Shown here piece after piece: positions 43,744 to 55,042 of a DNA stretch of 64,000 nt. A program made the translations under genes and the position numbers. Location of the stretch: NCBI GenBank assembly GCA_009929215.1, contig SAAX01000002.1, positions 1 through 64,000 of the forward strand. Direction: 5' to 3'. The stretch's first letter is position 1. The number at the start of each line of letters is the position of its first letter. The DNA is from Deltaproteobacteria bacterium (GTDB lineage Bacteria; Desulfobacterota; Desulfovibrionia; Desulfovibrionales; Desulfovibrionaceae). The notes beneath the pieces were generated by a model. That model made no database searches and was not told where the DNA came from. It saw nothing but the letters and a program-made list of their open reading frames with translations.

Positions 43744-44004
43744 GCGTGCCTCCAGATGTTCGCCGGTCAAGTGAGGCAATATTCTAGCACAAAACCTGTC
43801 AAACAACCAGCCCCGATTCTCTGCCGTCTGCGGTGCGAGCGGCTTTGGAGCACCGCCCAACAAACCGCCACGGGCAAAAATTTGGGGGCACTCGACCCGC
43901 GACAACCGGGCGCCTGACACGGCATGGCGGCAAACCTGCCCGGCCCTTGCGCGTTGACGAAATTTCGCGCGCACACTACAGTGCCTTGTTACATGGGAGG
44001 TAAT

Positions 44005-44370
44005 ATGGAAAAGCTGCTTGTCAGGCTGGCCCAGCAATTGGACGCCATTGACGAAGCCTCGCTTATGTCGTTGTGGAGCAAGTATGCCACTACGGCCAGT
44101 CGTTTTGAGCCCACCAAGAGGTGGGAAGAAGCCACGCTCATTTTTTCGCTTATTCAGGCCAAACGCTGGAAAAACCAGCTTTTTAACTATCACTGGTCCA
44201 GGCAGGCACAACCGCTGGGCAAGGGGCCTGAGGGCGGGGTCAATCCCATGCCGGACTTTGAACTTGAAAGGCCGGAAGAGGCCCCGGTGGCCAGCAAATG
44301 CAGGGTGTTGGAGTTCAAGCCTTCCAGATTGGACGGGCAGGACCCGGTCGACCCCAAGACTGAAAGCTGA
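44005..44370 (+). CDS. Conserved-looking small protein of unknown function
   Basis: The 121-residue soluble protein begins MEKLLVRLAQQLDAIDEASL. Its first 70 residues are predicted helical (W- and K-rich: LWSKYATTASRFEPTKRWEEA) and the rest is polar and probably unstructured. GGGAGG lies six bases before the ATG, so it is clearly translated. I do not recognise a domain. Its place between two purine genes suggests it travels with them in Desulfovibrio, but function is unknown. Confidence 0.7.
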   Translation: MEKLLVRLAQQLDAIDEASLMSLWSKYATTASRFEPTKRWEEATLIFSLIQAKRWKNQLFNYHWSRQAQPLGKGPEGGVNPMPDFELERPEEAPVASKCRVLEFKPSRLDGQDPVDPKTES

Positions 44371-44404
44371 CAATCAAGTGTACAAAATGGCCGTGCGTGG
44401 CCAT

Positions 44405-44433
44405 TTGACTTGAATTTGCATACGGGATACGTA
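44405..44433 (+). promoter_or_regulatory. Promoter and structured leader of purA
   Basis: TTGACT (44405-44410) and TACGTA (44428-44433) are 17 bases apart. The roughly 135-base leader contains CCG-T-AGGG...CCCT-T-CGG (about 44473-44495) and a GC stem CCGCCG...CGGCGG near 44539-44553 just before the ribosome site. Confidence 0.45.
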
Positions 44434-44483
44434 CTATCAAAGGCTTTGCGTCCCGCTTTCGTAGCAGTGGGGCCGTAGGGTAA

Positions 44484-45851
<1,368 letters not shown>

Positions 45852-45869
45852 GGAAAGCCCCCGCAGGTC

Positions 45870-46769
45870 ATGGACACCCTGCTGCCCGCCATAGCCCATG
45901 CAGCGTTTGATCGGCTTAAGGCCGTGCTCGACAATCTGGGCGCGGCCCCGCCGCAGGTGCTGCTGCTTGAGGGCGGCAGCGAGGCCCAGCGCATGGATAC
46001 GGCGCGTTACTGGGCCATGCGCATCAACTGCCCCACGGCTGGCACAACCGGCACACCTTGCCTTGCGTGCCCCTCGTGCCAGCAGATAGCCGCAGGTGAG
46101 CACCTTGACCTAGCCGCCTACGATGGCCGCATAAGCAACCGGGAAGACGAAGAAAACCCTGGCCCTGTCCATGCTTTTAACATGGAGCGCGTGCGCGAAC
46201 TCAAGGTTCGGCTGCGCGATGCTCCGCACGGACAGGGACGCAGGGTTGTGCTGCTCATGGGGCTCAGCCTCACCCGCGACGAAGCTTCCAACGCCCTGCT
46301 CAAGGCCCTGGAAGAACCATCAAAAACTACTGTTTTTGTGCTGCTTGCGCCACAGCGCGAGCAGCTCTTGCCTACCCTTGTTTCGCGCTCGTTCTGCCTT
46401 ACCCTGCCCTGGCCAGATTGCCACGCCGACGACCCGGAAATGCAGCCGTGGGAGGACGCACTTGCGCAATTTCTTGTTCAAGGGCAAGGTTTTTTGGACA
46501 AGATTGCTGGCAAGGGAGCCATTGACGCAAGCGGGGCAACCCGTTTGCTGCTTTGCTGCCAAAAAGCCATGAGCAGAATACTTTCGGGCAGGCATAACCC
46601 AGCCCGCCCACTGGATGCGGCGCTGGTTTTACTGCACGGCAAGGGCCGTGCGGCGGCTTGCCAATGGTTTGCAGAAGCACAGGAAGCCCTTAACTACGGC
46701 GTTACTCCGGCCAGGGTTCTGGAAACTTTGGCGGCTCGTCTTTTTGCCCTGCGGCGAATGGCGGGTTAA
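45870..46769 (+). CDS. holB: DNA polymerase III delta-prime subunit-like protein
   Basis: This 299-residue clamp-loader AAA+ protein has the zinc-binding set CPTAG...CLACPSC near residues 51-70 and RDEASNALLKALEEPS near 148. The P-loop is degenerate (LEGGSEAQRMDT), as in the non-hydrolysing delta-prime subunit. The usual Ser-Arg-Cys motif reads VSRSFC. It acts in the replisome clamp loader. There is no good ribosome site before the ATG at 45870, so it may depend on coupling to purA. Confidence 0.85.
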   Translation: MDTLLPAIAHAAFDRLKAVLDNLGAAPPQVLLLEGGSEAQRMDTARYWAMRINCPTAGTTGTPCLACPSCQQIAAGEHLDLAAYDGRISNREDEENPGPVHAFNMERVRELKVRLRDAPHGQGRRVVLLMGLSLTRDEASNALLKALEEPSKTTVFVLLAPQREQLLPTLVSRSFCLTLPWPDCHADDPEMQPWEDALAQFLVQGQGFLDKIAGKGAIDASGATRLLLCCQKAMSRILSGRHNPARPLDAALVLLHGKGRAAACQWFAEAQEALNYGVTPARVLETLAARLFALRRMAG

Positions 46770-46807
46770 CAAAACCGGCGTTTCAGCGCGTCACAAGGTT
46801 TGATCAT

Positions 46808-49756
46808 ATGGGCAACAGGCACGTTTTTACCATTGCAGCCCTGTTCTGCTTTGCCGTGCTGTGTCTGCTCCACATCTGCACGCAGCCAGCCAGCGCAGCC
46901 GAGCCGCGCACCGTGCGCGTGGGGCTGCCCCCCATCGGCCAGTTCTCGCGCCTGGAAAACGGCAAGCCCGTTGGATACATAACAGACCAACTGGAGCAGC
47001 TCACCCGCTACACTGGCTGGAACGTATCGTGCGTTATTCTGGATGACTGGGACGCATGCCTGCATGCTCTTGAAACGGGCAAAATCGATCTGGCCACACC
47101 TGCACGCTATTCGGCAGAACGCGCCCGCAAATACCTATACTGCGCTCAGCCCATTGGGACATCATACACTGCAATTATTGCCCCCAGCGAATCACCAGTC
47201 ATTTACGATGATATTGAAAGTATCTCGCGCATGCGCGTGGGCATGATACCGAATTCCATATGGCTCAATGATTTTGCCGCATTTATGCAACAACGCGGGG
47301 CCACCATGCCCACCATTATTGAGTACTCTGACCAGGAAGAACTGCGTGCCGCCACGCACAGTGGTCAAGTGGATGCCATTTTGGAATCGGTGCTGTTGCT
47401 TGAGGGCAATGAAAAAATCTTGGCCAAATGCAAGCCTTCGCAATACTTCTATCTTGCTTTACCAAAGAACACCCAACTTATGCACGAACTTGAGCAGGCC
47501 ATGGTGCAGCTCAAGATGGAGCAGCCCGACCTGGAATATCGACTGGGGCGGCAGTATCTTCCGCGCATGTACCAAACGCCGCTTACAAGTGCAGAGATGG
47601 CCTACATCGCCCAACGCCCGCCCTTACGCGTGGGCTACGACCCGGACCGCAAGCCATACTCGTGGCAAGACCCCACCACAGGCAGTGCCAAGGGCATTTT
47701 GCCCGATATTTTGCGCGATGCCGCCGAGCGAAGCGGCCTGCAATTTACCTTTGTGCCACACACTTCCACTGCCGCAACGTATACAGAAGTTTTTGCAAAA
47801 AATACTCTGGATATGATTCTGGGATCTTTTCCTGCTGCGGCCCTGCAAACCTGTAAAAGCTACCGTCTCACTGCCCCGCTTGTGCGTGCCAATCTCAACA
47901 TTTACTCCAAGCCAGATGCAAAGCTGACCCCAACATCTGCCTTTGTGCTGGCGGTTCCGGCCACGTTGCATAAAGGATCCGCATACGCTGCCCAAACATT
48001 TCCACAGGCCACCATACGTCTTTTTCCCAGTGAGGAAGCCTGCCTCACCGCATCAGGACGGCGCGAGGCCGATGCCGTGCTCGGCAGTTCTATGGCTATC
48101 AACAACCTCACCAATTCACCGCGCTTCAGCGAGTTTAATCCGTCTACAAGTTTTACAGATATTGAAGAAATTCGCCTTGCCATCAGGCAGGATCTGCCCG
48201 AAGTACTACGGGGTATTCTGAACAATCTGCTACTGACCATTGACGAAAAAAACAGAACCCAAATTATATCGGGCAATATTGCTGCGGCAACCACGCCCTT
48301 AACCCTGGGCGACATTATTTACGAACACCGATCGCTGCTCATTGTCATTGCCGAACTACTGGTTTTTATGTCAGCCCTTGTGGCCTACGCCCTGTATTTG
48401 CGCCGCAAAAGCGTCTTTAACCAGATCGCCAGCGACCAGCGCCTTGCCCACATTGCCGACAATATCAATGGCGGCGTGATCAGCATTTCTTCCCAGCCAC
48501 CGCTGCGCATTCTGGATGCCAATAACGGTTTTTGGCAGTTGCTGGGCTACGATGCCGACAAACCCCAGACAACAAATTTTATAGAGCTGCTGCACGCCGA
48601 AGACACCAAGAAGCTGCTGGACTTGATTGCCGAAAGCCACGCGGGCCCGCAAACGGCCACCATTGAACTGCGCCTGAGGCATAGCAACGGAGCATGGCTG
48701 CCCCTGCTCTTGCGCGGCACTTTTTCTGACAATACAGGCAGCAACGAGTCCATTGACTGCGTGGTTGTGGACATAACCGAGCAAAAGCGCATGCAGGAAG
48801 AACTGGAGCAGGAAAAAGAACGCTATCGGATTCTGCTCGAGCAGTCACAGGACATCTTTTTTGATGTGGATACAGAAAAACGCCAGTTCCGTTGCTCTCC
48901 CAATTTTCTGCTCAAGTTTGGCCGGGAGGCCACGCCCCTTTTCAATGGAAATGGCCGCCCCAATAACCGACAGATCGTGCATCCCGAAGACCTGCCTGCA
49001 CTCAATGAGCTGCGGCGGCGCATCCGCAGCGGCAAACCCACGGCCTTTGCCGTCATGCGCATTCCCACCGCCGAGGGTCGCTACATCTGGTGTCGGGTGC
49101 AGGCCACGCGCATCAGCAAGCCCGATGCCCCCCTGCGCCTGGTGGGCAAAATCATTGATATCGATGAAGAAGTGCGTAGACGCGCAGAGCTTGAGCGCCG
49201 CACCCAGCGCGACAGTCTCACAGATCTGCTCAACAAGACGGCCTTTCGCGAAAAAATCTGCGCTGCCATGCCCGTCAAGCCACAGCACGACAAAACAGAC
49301 GCCCTGCTGTTTCTTGACCTGGATAATTTCAAACTCATCAACGACACCTTTGGGCATGTCAAAGGCGATGCGGCACTGGTGGCAGCCAGCGAAGCACTCA
49401 AGCGAGTCTTTCGCAATGCCGATGCCGTGGGCCGCTTTGGCGGCGACGAATTCTGCGTGTTCGTGCGCGACATAACGCGCGAGGCGCTGGAAGAACGGGC
49501 GGCGGCCTTGCTCTCAGAGCTGCACACCTTTGTGGAACAGGACGGCCAGCGCGTTGAAATTACCACCAGCATTGGCATCTACCTGTTTGATGGCACCGAG
49601 ACCTCGTATGATGTGGCCCTGCACCGGGCAGACAACGCCCAGTATCAGGCCAAGCAGGCGGGCAAGAACTGCTACCGCTTTTATGACGAAATTCCCGATC
49701 CCTGGCTGGGCGAAATGGATAGTCCTCAATACCTCAGCGAAGATACGCTGCGCTAG
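46808..49756 (+). CDS. Membrane sensor diguanylate cyclase (two SBP domains, two PAS, GGDEF)
   Basis: This 982-residue protein makes cyclic di-GMP in response to a periplasmic ligand. In order it has a signal peptide (1-30), two bacterial solute-binding (SBP_bac_3-like) domains (about 32-265 and 275-500), one membrane helix (508-530), two PAS domains (about 545-660 and 675-795) and a GGDEF domain with GGDEF at about 877-881. An RxxD inhibitory site (RNAD) lies five residues before it, so activity and product inhibition are both plausible. Tandem binding domains suggest an amino-acid-like ligand. The start at 46808 is near the holB end; the ribosome site is unclear. Confidence 0.9.
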   Translation: MGNRHVFTIAALFCFAVLCLLHICTQPASAAEPRTVRVGLPPIGQFSRLENGKPVGYITDQLEQLTRYTGWNVSCVILDDWDACLHALETGKIDLATPARYSAERARKYLYCAQPIGTSYTAIIAPSESPVIYDDIESISRMRVGMIPNSIWLNDFAAFMQQRGATMPTIIEYSDQEELRAATHSGQVDAILESVLLLEGNEKILAKCKPSQYFYLALPKNTQLMHELEQAMVQLKMEQPDLEYRLGRQYLPRMYQTPLTSAEMAYIAQRPPLRVGYDPDRKPYSWQDPTTGSAKGILPDILRDAAERSGLQFTFVPHTSTAATYTEVFAKNTLDMILGSFPAAALQTCKSYRLTAPLVRANLNIYSKPDAKLTPTSAFVLAVPATLHKGSAYAAQTFPQATIRLFPSEEACLTASGRREADAVLGSSMAINNLTNSPRFSEFNPSTSFTDIEEIRLAIRQDLPEVLRGILNNLLLTIDEKNRTQIISGNIAAATTPLTLGDIIYEHRSLLIVIAELLVFMSALVAYALYLRRKSVFNQIASDQRLAHIADNINGGVISISSQPPLRILDANNGFWQLLGYDADKPQTTNFIELLHAEDTKKLLDLIAESHAGPQTATIELRLRHSNGAWLPLLLRGTFSDNTGSNESIDCVVVDITEQKRMQEELEQEKERYRILLEQSQDIFFDVDTEKRQFRCSPNFLLKFGREATPLFNGNGRPNNRQIVHPEDLPALNELRRRIRSGKPTAFAVMRIPTAEGRYIWCRVQATRISKPDAPLRLVGKIIDIDEEVRRRAELERRTQRDSLTDLLNKTAFREKICAAMPVKPQHDKTDALLFLDLDNFKLINDTFGHVKGDAALVAASEALKRVFRNADAVGRFGGDEFCVFVRDITREALEERAAALLSELHTFVEQDGQRVEITTSIGIYLFDGTETSYDVALHRADNAQYQAKQAGKNCYRFYDEIPDPWLGEMDSPQYLSEDTLR

Positions 49757-50104
49757 CAGATCAATTTGGTACCCGCTGTCTTTTTTGCAAATGCAGCGCC
49801 AAACGGATTGCAGAGGGGATGAATAACCGCAGCCCTTCAAAATAAGCAGTGCGATTTCAGGCCTACACAGGGCTTATGACCCAGATCAAACAAGCCACGC
49901 CCAAACACAAAGTTTGCGCAAATAGAGGGGCCTCCCGCCACGTGGGAGGCCCCTCTATTTGCGCCTAGAAGTTTCGGCGCGCGGGGTTGAAGGAAGTCTG
50001 TTGCTTCAGCCCGTATGCGTGGCATTACTGCCGCCCGACAAACAGGCTAAAAAAATTCGTCTGCCTTCACGCCTGCCTGTGCTCAGCTAACTCTTGGAAG
50101 TTAG
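49757..50104. other. Gap between the GGDEF gene and the 50105 gene
   Basis: These 348 bases contain no supported gene. The only clear element is the long terminator hairpin at 49920-49960, between two converging genes. Confidence 0.7.
49920..49960. terminator. Long bidirectional terminator hairpin
   Basis: AAATAGAGGGGCCTCCC (49920-49936) pairs perfectly over 17 bp with 49944-49960. A- and T-rich ends lie within the stem. Confidence 0.88.
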
Positions 50105-50596
50105 CTACTTCCACAAACTGCTGTATTTGGCCGCTATGCCGTCTGTGCGTTCCACCAGCTTGTCCACCAGGCCTTCCACGTCTTCCACGCTCACCGTGCC
50201 AAGATCGCGGGCCAGCAGGTAGCCAAGGTAGCCACGGCCCTGCTTGAACACCCAGCACACCGAATACACCGAGCCCACAGCGGGCCGACCGGCAAATTCG
50301 GGCTGCGTACTCACCATCACATAGAGCTTGGGAATGTCTTTTTCTTCATCGTCGTTGAGGGTAAACAGGCTGCTCTGGTTAAAGCGCTCTTTCAGCCGTG
50401 TGCCCAGGCGCGCGCCAATGCTGTCTGTGCCCTCCAGCGACACACTGACCGTCGTTACGCGATCTACGGTTTTTTCGGGCTTGTCCTGCACAGGCTTTGC
50501 GGCCTGGGGCGCAGCTGCCTGCGTGGTTGCGGCAAAGACAGCGCCCGTAAGCGCCAGAACGCATATCAGTGTAAAAACGCTAATAATTTTTTTCAT
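50105..50596 (-). CDS. Exported protein of unknown function
   Basis: The 163-residue protein has a signal peptide (hydrophobic core FTLICVLALTGAV, cleavage near VFA-AT), an Ala/Gln/Lys-rich spacer and a mixed alpha/beta domain. Motifs are LGTRLKERFNQSSLF and KLYVMVSTQPEF. The arrangement resembles periplasmic domains that report on small ligands, but I cannot name a family. GAGGGA precedes the ATG. It is a single gene. Confidence 0.7.
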   Translation of the reverse strand: MKKIISVFTLICVLALTGAVFAATTQAAAPQAAKPVQDKPEKTVDRVTTVSVSLEGTDSIGARLGTRLKERFNQSSLFTLNDDEEKDIPKLYVMVSTQPEFAGRPAVGSVYSVCWVFKQGRGYLGYLLARDLGTVSVEDVEGLVDKLVERTDGIAAKYSSLWK

Positions 50597-50846
50597 GCCA
50601 TTCCCTCAATTCCAGAATATGTCCGTCTGTTGCTGCCTGGCAGTTGCCAAAACCACAACAGCGGGAAAACACTTTTTCTTGACCCTGATCCATTCTATAT
50701 AATCTTTAGAAAAAGGTGAAGCGGGTATTTGCGCGTTTCCAATACCACAAATGGATGTATACTCGCCGCCCTGCCGCTGGCAAAAGACCACCTACCCCGT
50801 TTGCCCCTGCGGCAGACTGGGGTTTCAACAGCTTAAAGGATTTTTT

Positions 50847-51290
50847 ATGAAGCACATTCTCTTGCTGCTGGCCTTTGGGGCCGGTTGCTGCCTGCCCGTG
50901 CAAGCGGGCATCAATACACTACTGCGCCGTTTTTTGGGCGAACCCATGCAGGCCGCCCTTGTTTCCTTTGCCGTGGGCACGCTTGCCCTGTGGCTGTACA
51001 GCCTTGCTGCACGGCATACATGGCCCCCGCTGTCGCAGCTTTCGGCTGTGCCCTGGTGGATGTGGACAGGCGGCATACTGGGTGCCATTTTTGTGAGCTG
51101 CACCATCTTTCTTGCCCCGCGTCTGGGTGCCGCCACCATGACTGCCGTCATGCTGTCAGGCCAGCTGGTGGCCTCGGTGCTGCTTGACCATTTTGCCCTG
51201 GTGGGCTTTCCCGAGCACCCGGTTTCACCTCTGCGGCTGGTGGGCATTGTCCTGCTGTTTGCGGGCGCGTGGCTTGTGCGGGTATTTTAG
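50847..51290 (+). CDS. DMT-family small membrane protein (DUF606/YdcZ-like)
   Basis: The 147-residue protein has five hydrophobic helices. It shows the family pattern of an N-terminal [10 protein letters not shown] segment, a central [15 protein letters not shown] and a late [17 protein letters not shown]. These half-size EamA-like proteins are thought to form transport dimers; the substrate is unknown. AAAGGA lies six bases before the ATG at 50847. A perfect TATAAT at 50698 may be its -10. Confidence 0.82.
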   Translation: MKHILLLLAFGAGCCLPVQAGINTLLRRFLGEPMQAALVSFAVGTLALWLYSLAARHTWPPLSQLSAVPWWMWTGGILGAIFVSCTIFLAPRLGAATMTAVMLSGQLVASVLLDHFALVGFPEHPVSPLRLVGIVLLFAGAWLVRVF

Positions 51291-51391
51291 CACGGGCAGG
51301 CGCCTCCACCTTCCTCTGGCGGCGGCATCTTGAGATGTGCCGCAGTAAGGGCTACACTGCCCGCAAATTGTCGTTTTACAAGGAACACGCC

Positions 51392-52756
51392 ATGCAAAGA
51401 ACCCTTATAATCGATGCTCTTGCCGCAACCGCGCCGCAGCCCTCCATCACCATTTGCGGCTGGATACGCACCCGCCGTGACGCCAAGGAATTTTCCTTTG
51501 TGGAGATCAACGACGGCTCGTGCCTTGGCAACATGCAGTGCATTGTAGACGCGGGCACAGATGCCCACCAGCAGCTTGCCAACGCCGACACTGGCGCTGC
51601 CGTCAGCGTTACCGGCGAGCTTGTGGCCTCACCCGGCAAGGGCCAGCAGTGGGAAATCCGCGCGCACAGCGTTACGGTATTCGGCCTTGCTGATCCTGAA
51701 ACCTTTCCTTTGCAGAAAAAACGTCATTCCGATGAATTTTTGCGCACCATCGCCCACCTGCGTTCACGCACCAACAAATACGGCGCGGCCTTCCGCATCC
51801 GCTCCGAGGCCGGGCAGGCCGTGCACCAGTTCTTTCAGGGCCGCCGCTTTTCGTGGGTGCACACGCCCGTGCTGACCGGGGCAGACTGCGAGGGCGCGGG
51901 CGAGATGTTCCGCGTTACCAGCCTTGAGCCCGGCAACAAGGACATGGCCGCCGACTTTTTTGGCCGCCAGTGCAACCTGACGGTTTCTGGCCAGCTTGAG
52001 GCCGAAGCCCTGGCCATGGGTCTTGGCCGCGTGTACACCTTTGGCCCCACCTTCCGCGCCGAAAATTCCAACACGCCACGCCACGCCGCCGAATTCTGGA
52101 TGATCGAGCCGGAAATGGCCTTTGCCGACCTGCAAGACCTCATGGAACTGGGCGAAAGCCTCACCCGCCACGTCATCGAACACGCCCTTTGCCACTGCGA
52201 AGCCGACCTCAAGCTTTTTGACAGCTTTGTGGACAAGGGCCTTGTTGACCGCCTCAAGGCTATGGTGGCCGAGCCCTTTGCACGCGTTTCGTACACCGAA
52301 GCCGTGGAGATTCTGCAAAAAAGCGGGCGCGAATTTGCTTTTCCCGTTTCTTTTGGCACAGACCTGCAAACAGAGCACGAACGCTACCTGGCCGAAGAGC
52401 ACTTTAAAAAGCCCGTGGCCGTGTACGACTACCCCAAGGAAATCAAGGCCTTTTACATGCGCCAGAACGACGACGGCAAAACCGTTGCCGCCATGGACAT
52501 GCTGGTTCCGCGCATCGGCGAGCTCATTGGCGGCTCGCAGCGCGAGGAACGCATGGACCGCCTGACCGCCCGTATCCAGGAAATGGGACAGAACCCCGAA
52601 GACTACTGGTGGTACATGGACCTGCGCCGCTTTGGCACTGCCCCGCACGCGGGCTTTGGCCTTGGCTTTGAGCGCCTGCTCATGATGCTGACCGGCATCA
52701 CCAATATCCGCGACGTCATCCCCTTCCCGCGCACGCCCGGCAACCTCGAATTCTAA
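51392..52756 (+). CDS. asnS: Asparaginyl-tRNA synthetase
   Basis: AsnS charges tRNA-Asn. The 454-residue class IIb enzyme has an N-terminal OB fold ([25 protein letters not shown]), motif 2 ([21 protein letters not shown]) and motif 3 ([15 protein letters not shown]). AAGGAACACGCC precedes the ATG at 51392; the frame is open further upstream but overlaps the previous gene. Possessing AsnS suggests tRNA-Asn is charged directly. Confidence 0.96.
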   Translation: MQRTLIIDALAATAPQPSITICGWIRTRRDAKEFSFVEINDGSCLGNMQCIVDAGTDAHQQLANADTGAAVSVTGELVASPGKGQQWEIRAHSVTVFGLADPETFPLQKKRHSDEFLRTIAHLRSRTNKYGAAFRIRSEAGQAVHQFFQGRRFSWVHTPVLTGADCEGAGEMFRVTSLEPGNKDMAADFFGRQCNLTVSGQLEAEALAMGLGRVYTFGPTFRAENSNTPRHAAEFWMIEPEMAFADLQDLMELGESLTRHVIEHALCHCEADLKLFDSFVDKGLVDRLKAMVAEPFARVSYTEAVEILQKSGREFAFPVSFGTDLQTEHERYLAEEHFKKPVAVYDYPKEIKAFYMRQNDDGKTVAAMDMLVPRIGELIGGSQREERMDRLTARIQEMGQNPEDYWWYMDLRRFGTAPHAGFGLGFERLLMMLTGITNIRDVIPFPRTPGNLEF

Positions 52757-52782
52757 GTCGCCGCGCGTCTACTGCCTACCCC

Positions 52783-52819
52783 GGCCAGCCCACTGCCCTT
52801 GCGGCGGGCTGGCCGTTTC
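52783..52819 (+). terminator. Terminator of asnS
   Basis: GGCCAGCCC (52783-52791) pairs with GGGCTGGCC (52806-52814), followed by GTTTCTT. The U-run is short. Confidence 0.7.
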
Positions 52820-52894
52820 TTGCACTAACCTCAGATTGGCGTACAATTTACGCAAAAAAGCCCCCTCCAGCGCCCTTGCGCTTCGTGCGCGCCC

Positions 52895-52923
52895 TTCACA
52901 TTTGCGCTTTTGCCAGATATACT
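52895..52923 (+). promoter_or_regulatory. Promoter of asd
   Basis: TTCACA (52895-52900) and TATACT (52918-52923) are 17 bases apart, each one base from consensus, about 60 bases before asd. Confidence 0.65.
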
Positions 52924-52983
52924 ATCCGCTCACCTTTTTGGAGGCATAAGCCACCGTCCATCGCCCAAGGAGAGCGAAATACC

Positions 52984-54030
52984 ATGAGCAAGAAGCTGAC
53001 TGTAGCCGTTGTAGGCGCCACAGGCGCCGTAGGCCGTGAAATGCTCAAGACCCTGCACGAAAGGGACTTTCCCGCCACCGAAATCCGCGCTTTTGCGTCT
53101 GCCCGGTCTGCGGGCACCAAAGTGCCTTTTGGTAACCAAGAGCTTACCGTGCAAGAGCTTAAAGAAGATGTCTTTGAGGGCATTGATTTGGCCATTTTCT
53201 CCGCCGGCGGCAGCACTTCGCAAAAATTCGCCCCGCACGCGGCCCACGCTGGTTGCGTGGTGGTGGACAACTCTGCCGCATGGCGCATGGACGACCGCTG
53301 CCCCCTGGTTGTGCCCGAAGTCAACGCCCACGCCCTTGAAGGCCACAACGGCATCATTGCCAACCCCAACTGCTCTACCATCCAGATGCTGGTGGTGCTG
53401 AAGCCCCTGCACGACGCCGCCAAGATCAAGCGCGTTGTGGTTTCTACCTATCAGGCGGTTTCCGGCACGGGTCAAAAGGGCATTGAGGAACTGGAACGTC
53501 AGGTGCGCGACCTGTTCAATGGCCGCGAACCCGAATGCAATACCTATCCCTACCGCATTGCCTTTAACGCACTGCCGCATATCGATGTCTTCCTTGAAAA
53601 CGACTACACCAAGGAAGAAATGAAGATGGTTCACGAAACCGTCAAAATGCTTGAAGATCCTTCGGTCAAGGTTACGGCCACCTGTGTGCGCGTGCCGGTG
53701 TTTTACTGCCACGCCGAGTCGGTCAACATCGAAACCGAAAAGAAAATCAGCGCCAAGGATGCCCGCGTCATGCTTTCGCAGGCTCCCGGCGTGCGCGTGG
53801 TCGATAACCCGCGCGAGCGCATGTACCCCATGCCCTCGTACTGCGTGGGCGAGGACGAAACCTATGTGGGCCGCATCCGCGAGGATGAAACCATCGAAAA
53901 CGGCCTGAACATGTGGATCGTGGCCGACAACGTGCGCAAGGGCGCTGCCCTCAACGCCGTGCAGATCGGTGAAGAACTGATCAAGCGCGACCTGCTGCGC
54001 GTGACCGACAAAAACGTATTCCTGAAGTAA
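52984..54030 (+). CDS. asd: Aspartate-semialdehyde dehydrogenase
   Basis: Asd reduces aspartyl phosphate to the semialdehyde for lysine, threonine and methionine synthesis. The 348 residues show the NADP site VAVVGATGAVGREML, the catalytic cysteine in IANPNCSTIQ, and the late substrate-binding histidine region VPVFYCHAESVNIE. AAGGAG precedes the ATG at 52984. The following aminotransferase gene has its own ribosome site 61 bases after the stop. Confidence 0.96.
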   Translation: MSKKLTVAVVGATGAVGREMLKTLHERDFPATEIRAFASARSAGTKVPFGNQELTVQELKEDVFEGIDLAIFSAGGSTSQKFAPHAAHAGCVVVDNSAAWRMDDRCPLVVPEVNAHALEGHNGIIANPNCSTIQMLVVLKPLHDAAKIKRVVVSTYQAVSGTGQKGIEELERQVRDLFNGREPECNTYPYRIAFNALPHIDVFLENDYTKEEMKMVHETVKMLEDPSVKVTATCVRVPVFYCHAESVNIETEKKISAKDARVMLSQAPGVRVVDNPRERMYPMPSYCVGEDETYVGRIREDETIENGLNMWIVADNVRKGAALNAVQIGEELIKRDLLRVTDKNVFLK

Positions 54031-54091
54031 GCCAGAGGGCGCACGGGTTTGTAGCAAGCCCGTGCGCCCCTGTTATCTGGAGGCTTTTGCA

Positions 54092-55042
54092 GTGAAGGCT
54101 GTGGACGCTGATACATATCTCAAGGCCCTGCTTGCCGCGCCCCGCCCGGGGTCGGAGCAGGTTCTCGCCTTTTATGACCACCGCGTGGGGCATATCTGCA
54201 CTGACGCGCGTCTTTTGCTGCTGCCCCTCGACGACCATATCTGCCACCGTGGCGACGGCCTGTTTGAAAGCATCAGCTTTCGCCAGCGCACCATTTTTGG
54301 GCTCGATGCCCACCTTGCCCGCCTGGTGGACGGCGCTGCGGCGCTTTCCATCACGCCGCCCTGCGATTGGCAGGACGTGCGCCAGCGCATTATCGACGTG
54401 GCCCTTGCCGCTGGCGTGGACAACGGCGACCTGCGCGTTTTTCTGAGCCGTGGCCCCGGCGGTTTTGGTATTTCGCCCGCCGAATGCCCGCAGGCTGGCC
54501 TGTACATTGTGGCGCTCAAAAAGAATCTGCCCTCAGAGGCCCTGTACGCCAAGGGGTTTACGGCCTTTGCCAGCGCCATTCCGCCCAAGCAGGAATATCT
54601 GGCCCGCATCAAGAACACCAACTATCTGCCCAATGTCTTCATGGCCATGGAAGCCCGCCAAAAGGGCATGGATGTGGCTGTGACCTTTGACGAAAACGAC
54701 ATCATGGGCGAGGCCGCCGTGGCCAACGTGGGCCTTGTGGACGATCAGGGCCGCCTGCTGTGCCCCGAAATCAAGCGTATTCTGCCCGGCACAACCCTGC
54801 TGGCAGCCATGGAAGTGGCCGCCGATCGCATGCCTGTGGTGCAGATGCCCATTCCCAAGGCAGCCATTGCCACGGCCCGCGAAATGCTGCTGTTCACCAG
54901 CTCCACCCTTTGCGTGGGCATCACCCATTTTGACGGCAAACCCGTGGGACAGGGCGGTCAGGCAGGCAAACCCGGCCCCGTAGCCCTGTGGCTCAAGGAT
55001 GTTCTTTTGGACTATATGCTAAAAAAAGGCGCACACATCTGA
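54092..55042 (+). CDS. Class IV (BCAT/ADC lyase-like) PLP enzyme
   Basis: The 316-residue protein is a fold-type IV PLP enzyme, the family of branched-chain and D-amino-acid aminotransferases and aminodeoxychorismate lyase. The Schiff-base lysine is in RIKNTNYLPNVFMAMEA, the GDGLFESI motif lies near residue 53, and the cofactor phosphate loop is MGEAAVANVG. The length fits a branched-chain-type aminotransferase. GTG at 54092 with GGAGG eight bases upstream is preferred to the earlier in-frame codon. Its stop overlaps the next start (TGATG). Confidence 0.85.
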   Translation: MKAVDADTYLKALLAAPRPGSEQVLAFYDHRVGHICTDARLLLLPLDDHICHRGDGLFESISFRQRTIFGLDAHLARLVDGAAALSITPPCDWQDVRQRIIDVALAAGVDNGDLRVFLSRGPGGFGISPAECPQAGLYIVALKKNLPSEALYAKGFTAFASAIPPKQEYLARIKNTNYLPNVFMAMEARQKGMDVAVTFDENDIMGEAAVANVGLVDDQGRLLCPEIKRILPGTTLLAAMEVAADRMPVVQMPIPKAAIATAREMLLFTSSTLCVGITHFDGKPVGQGGQAGKPGPVALWLKDVLLDYMLKKGAHI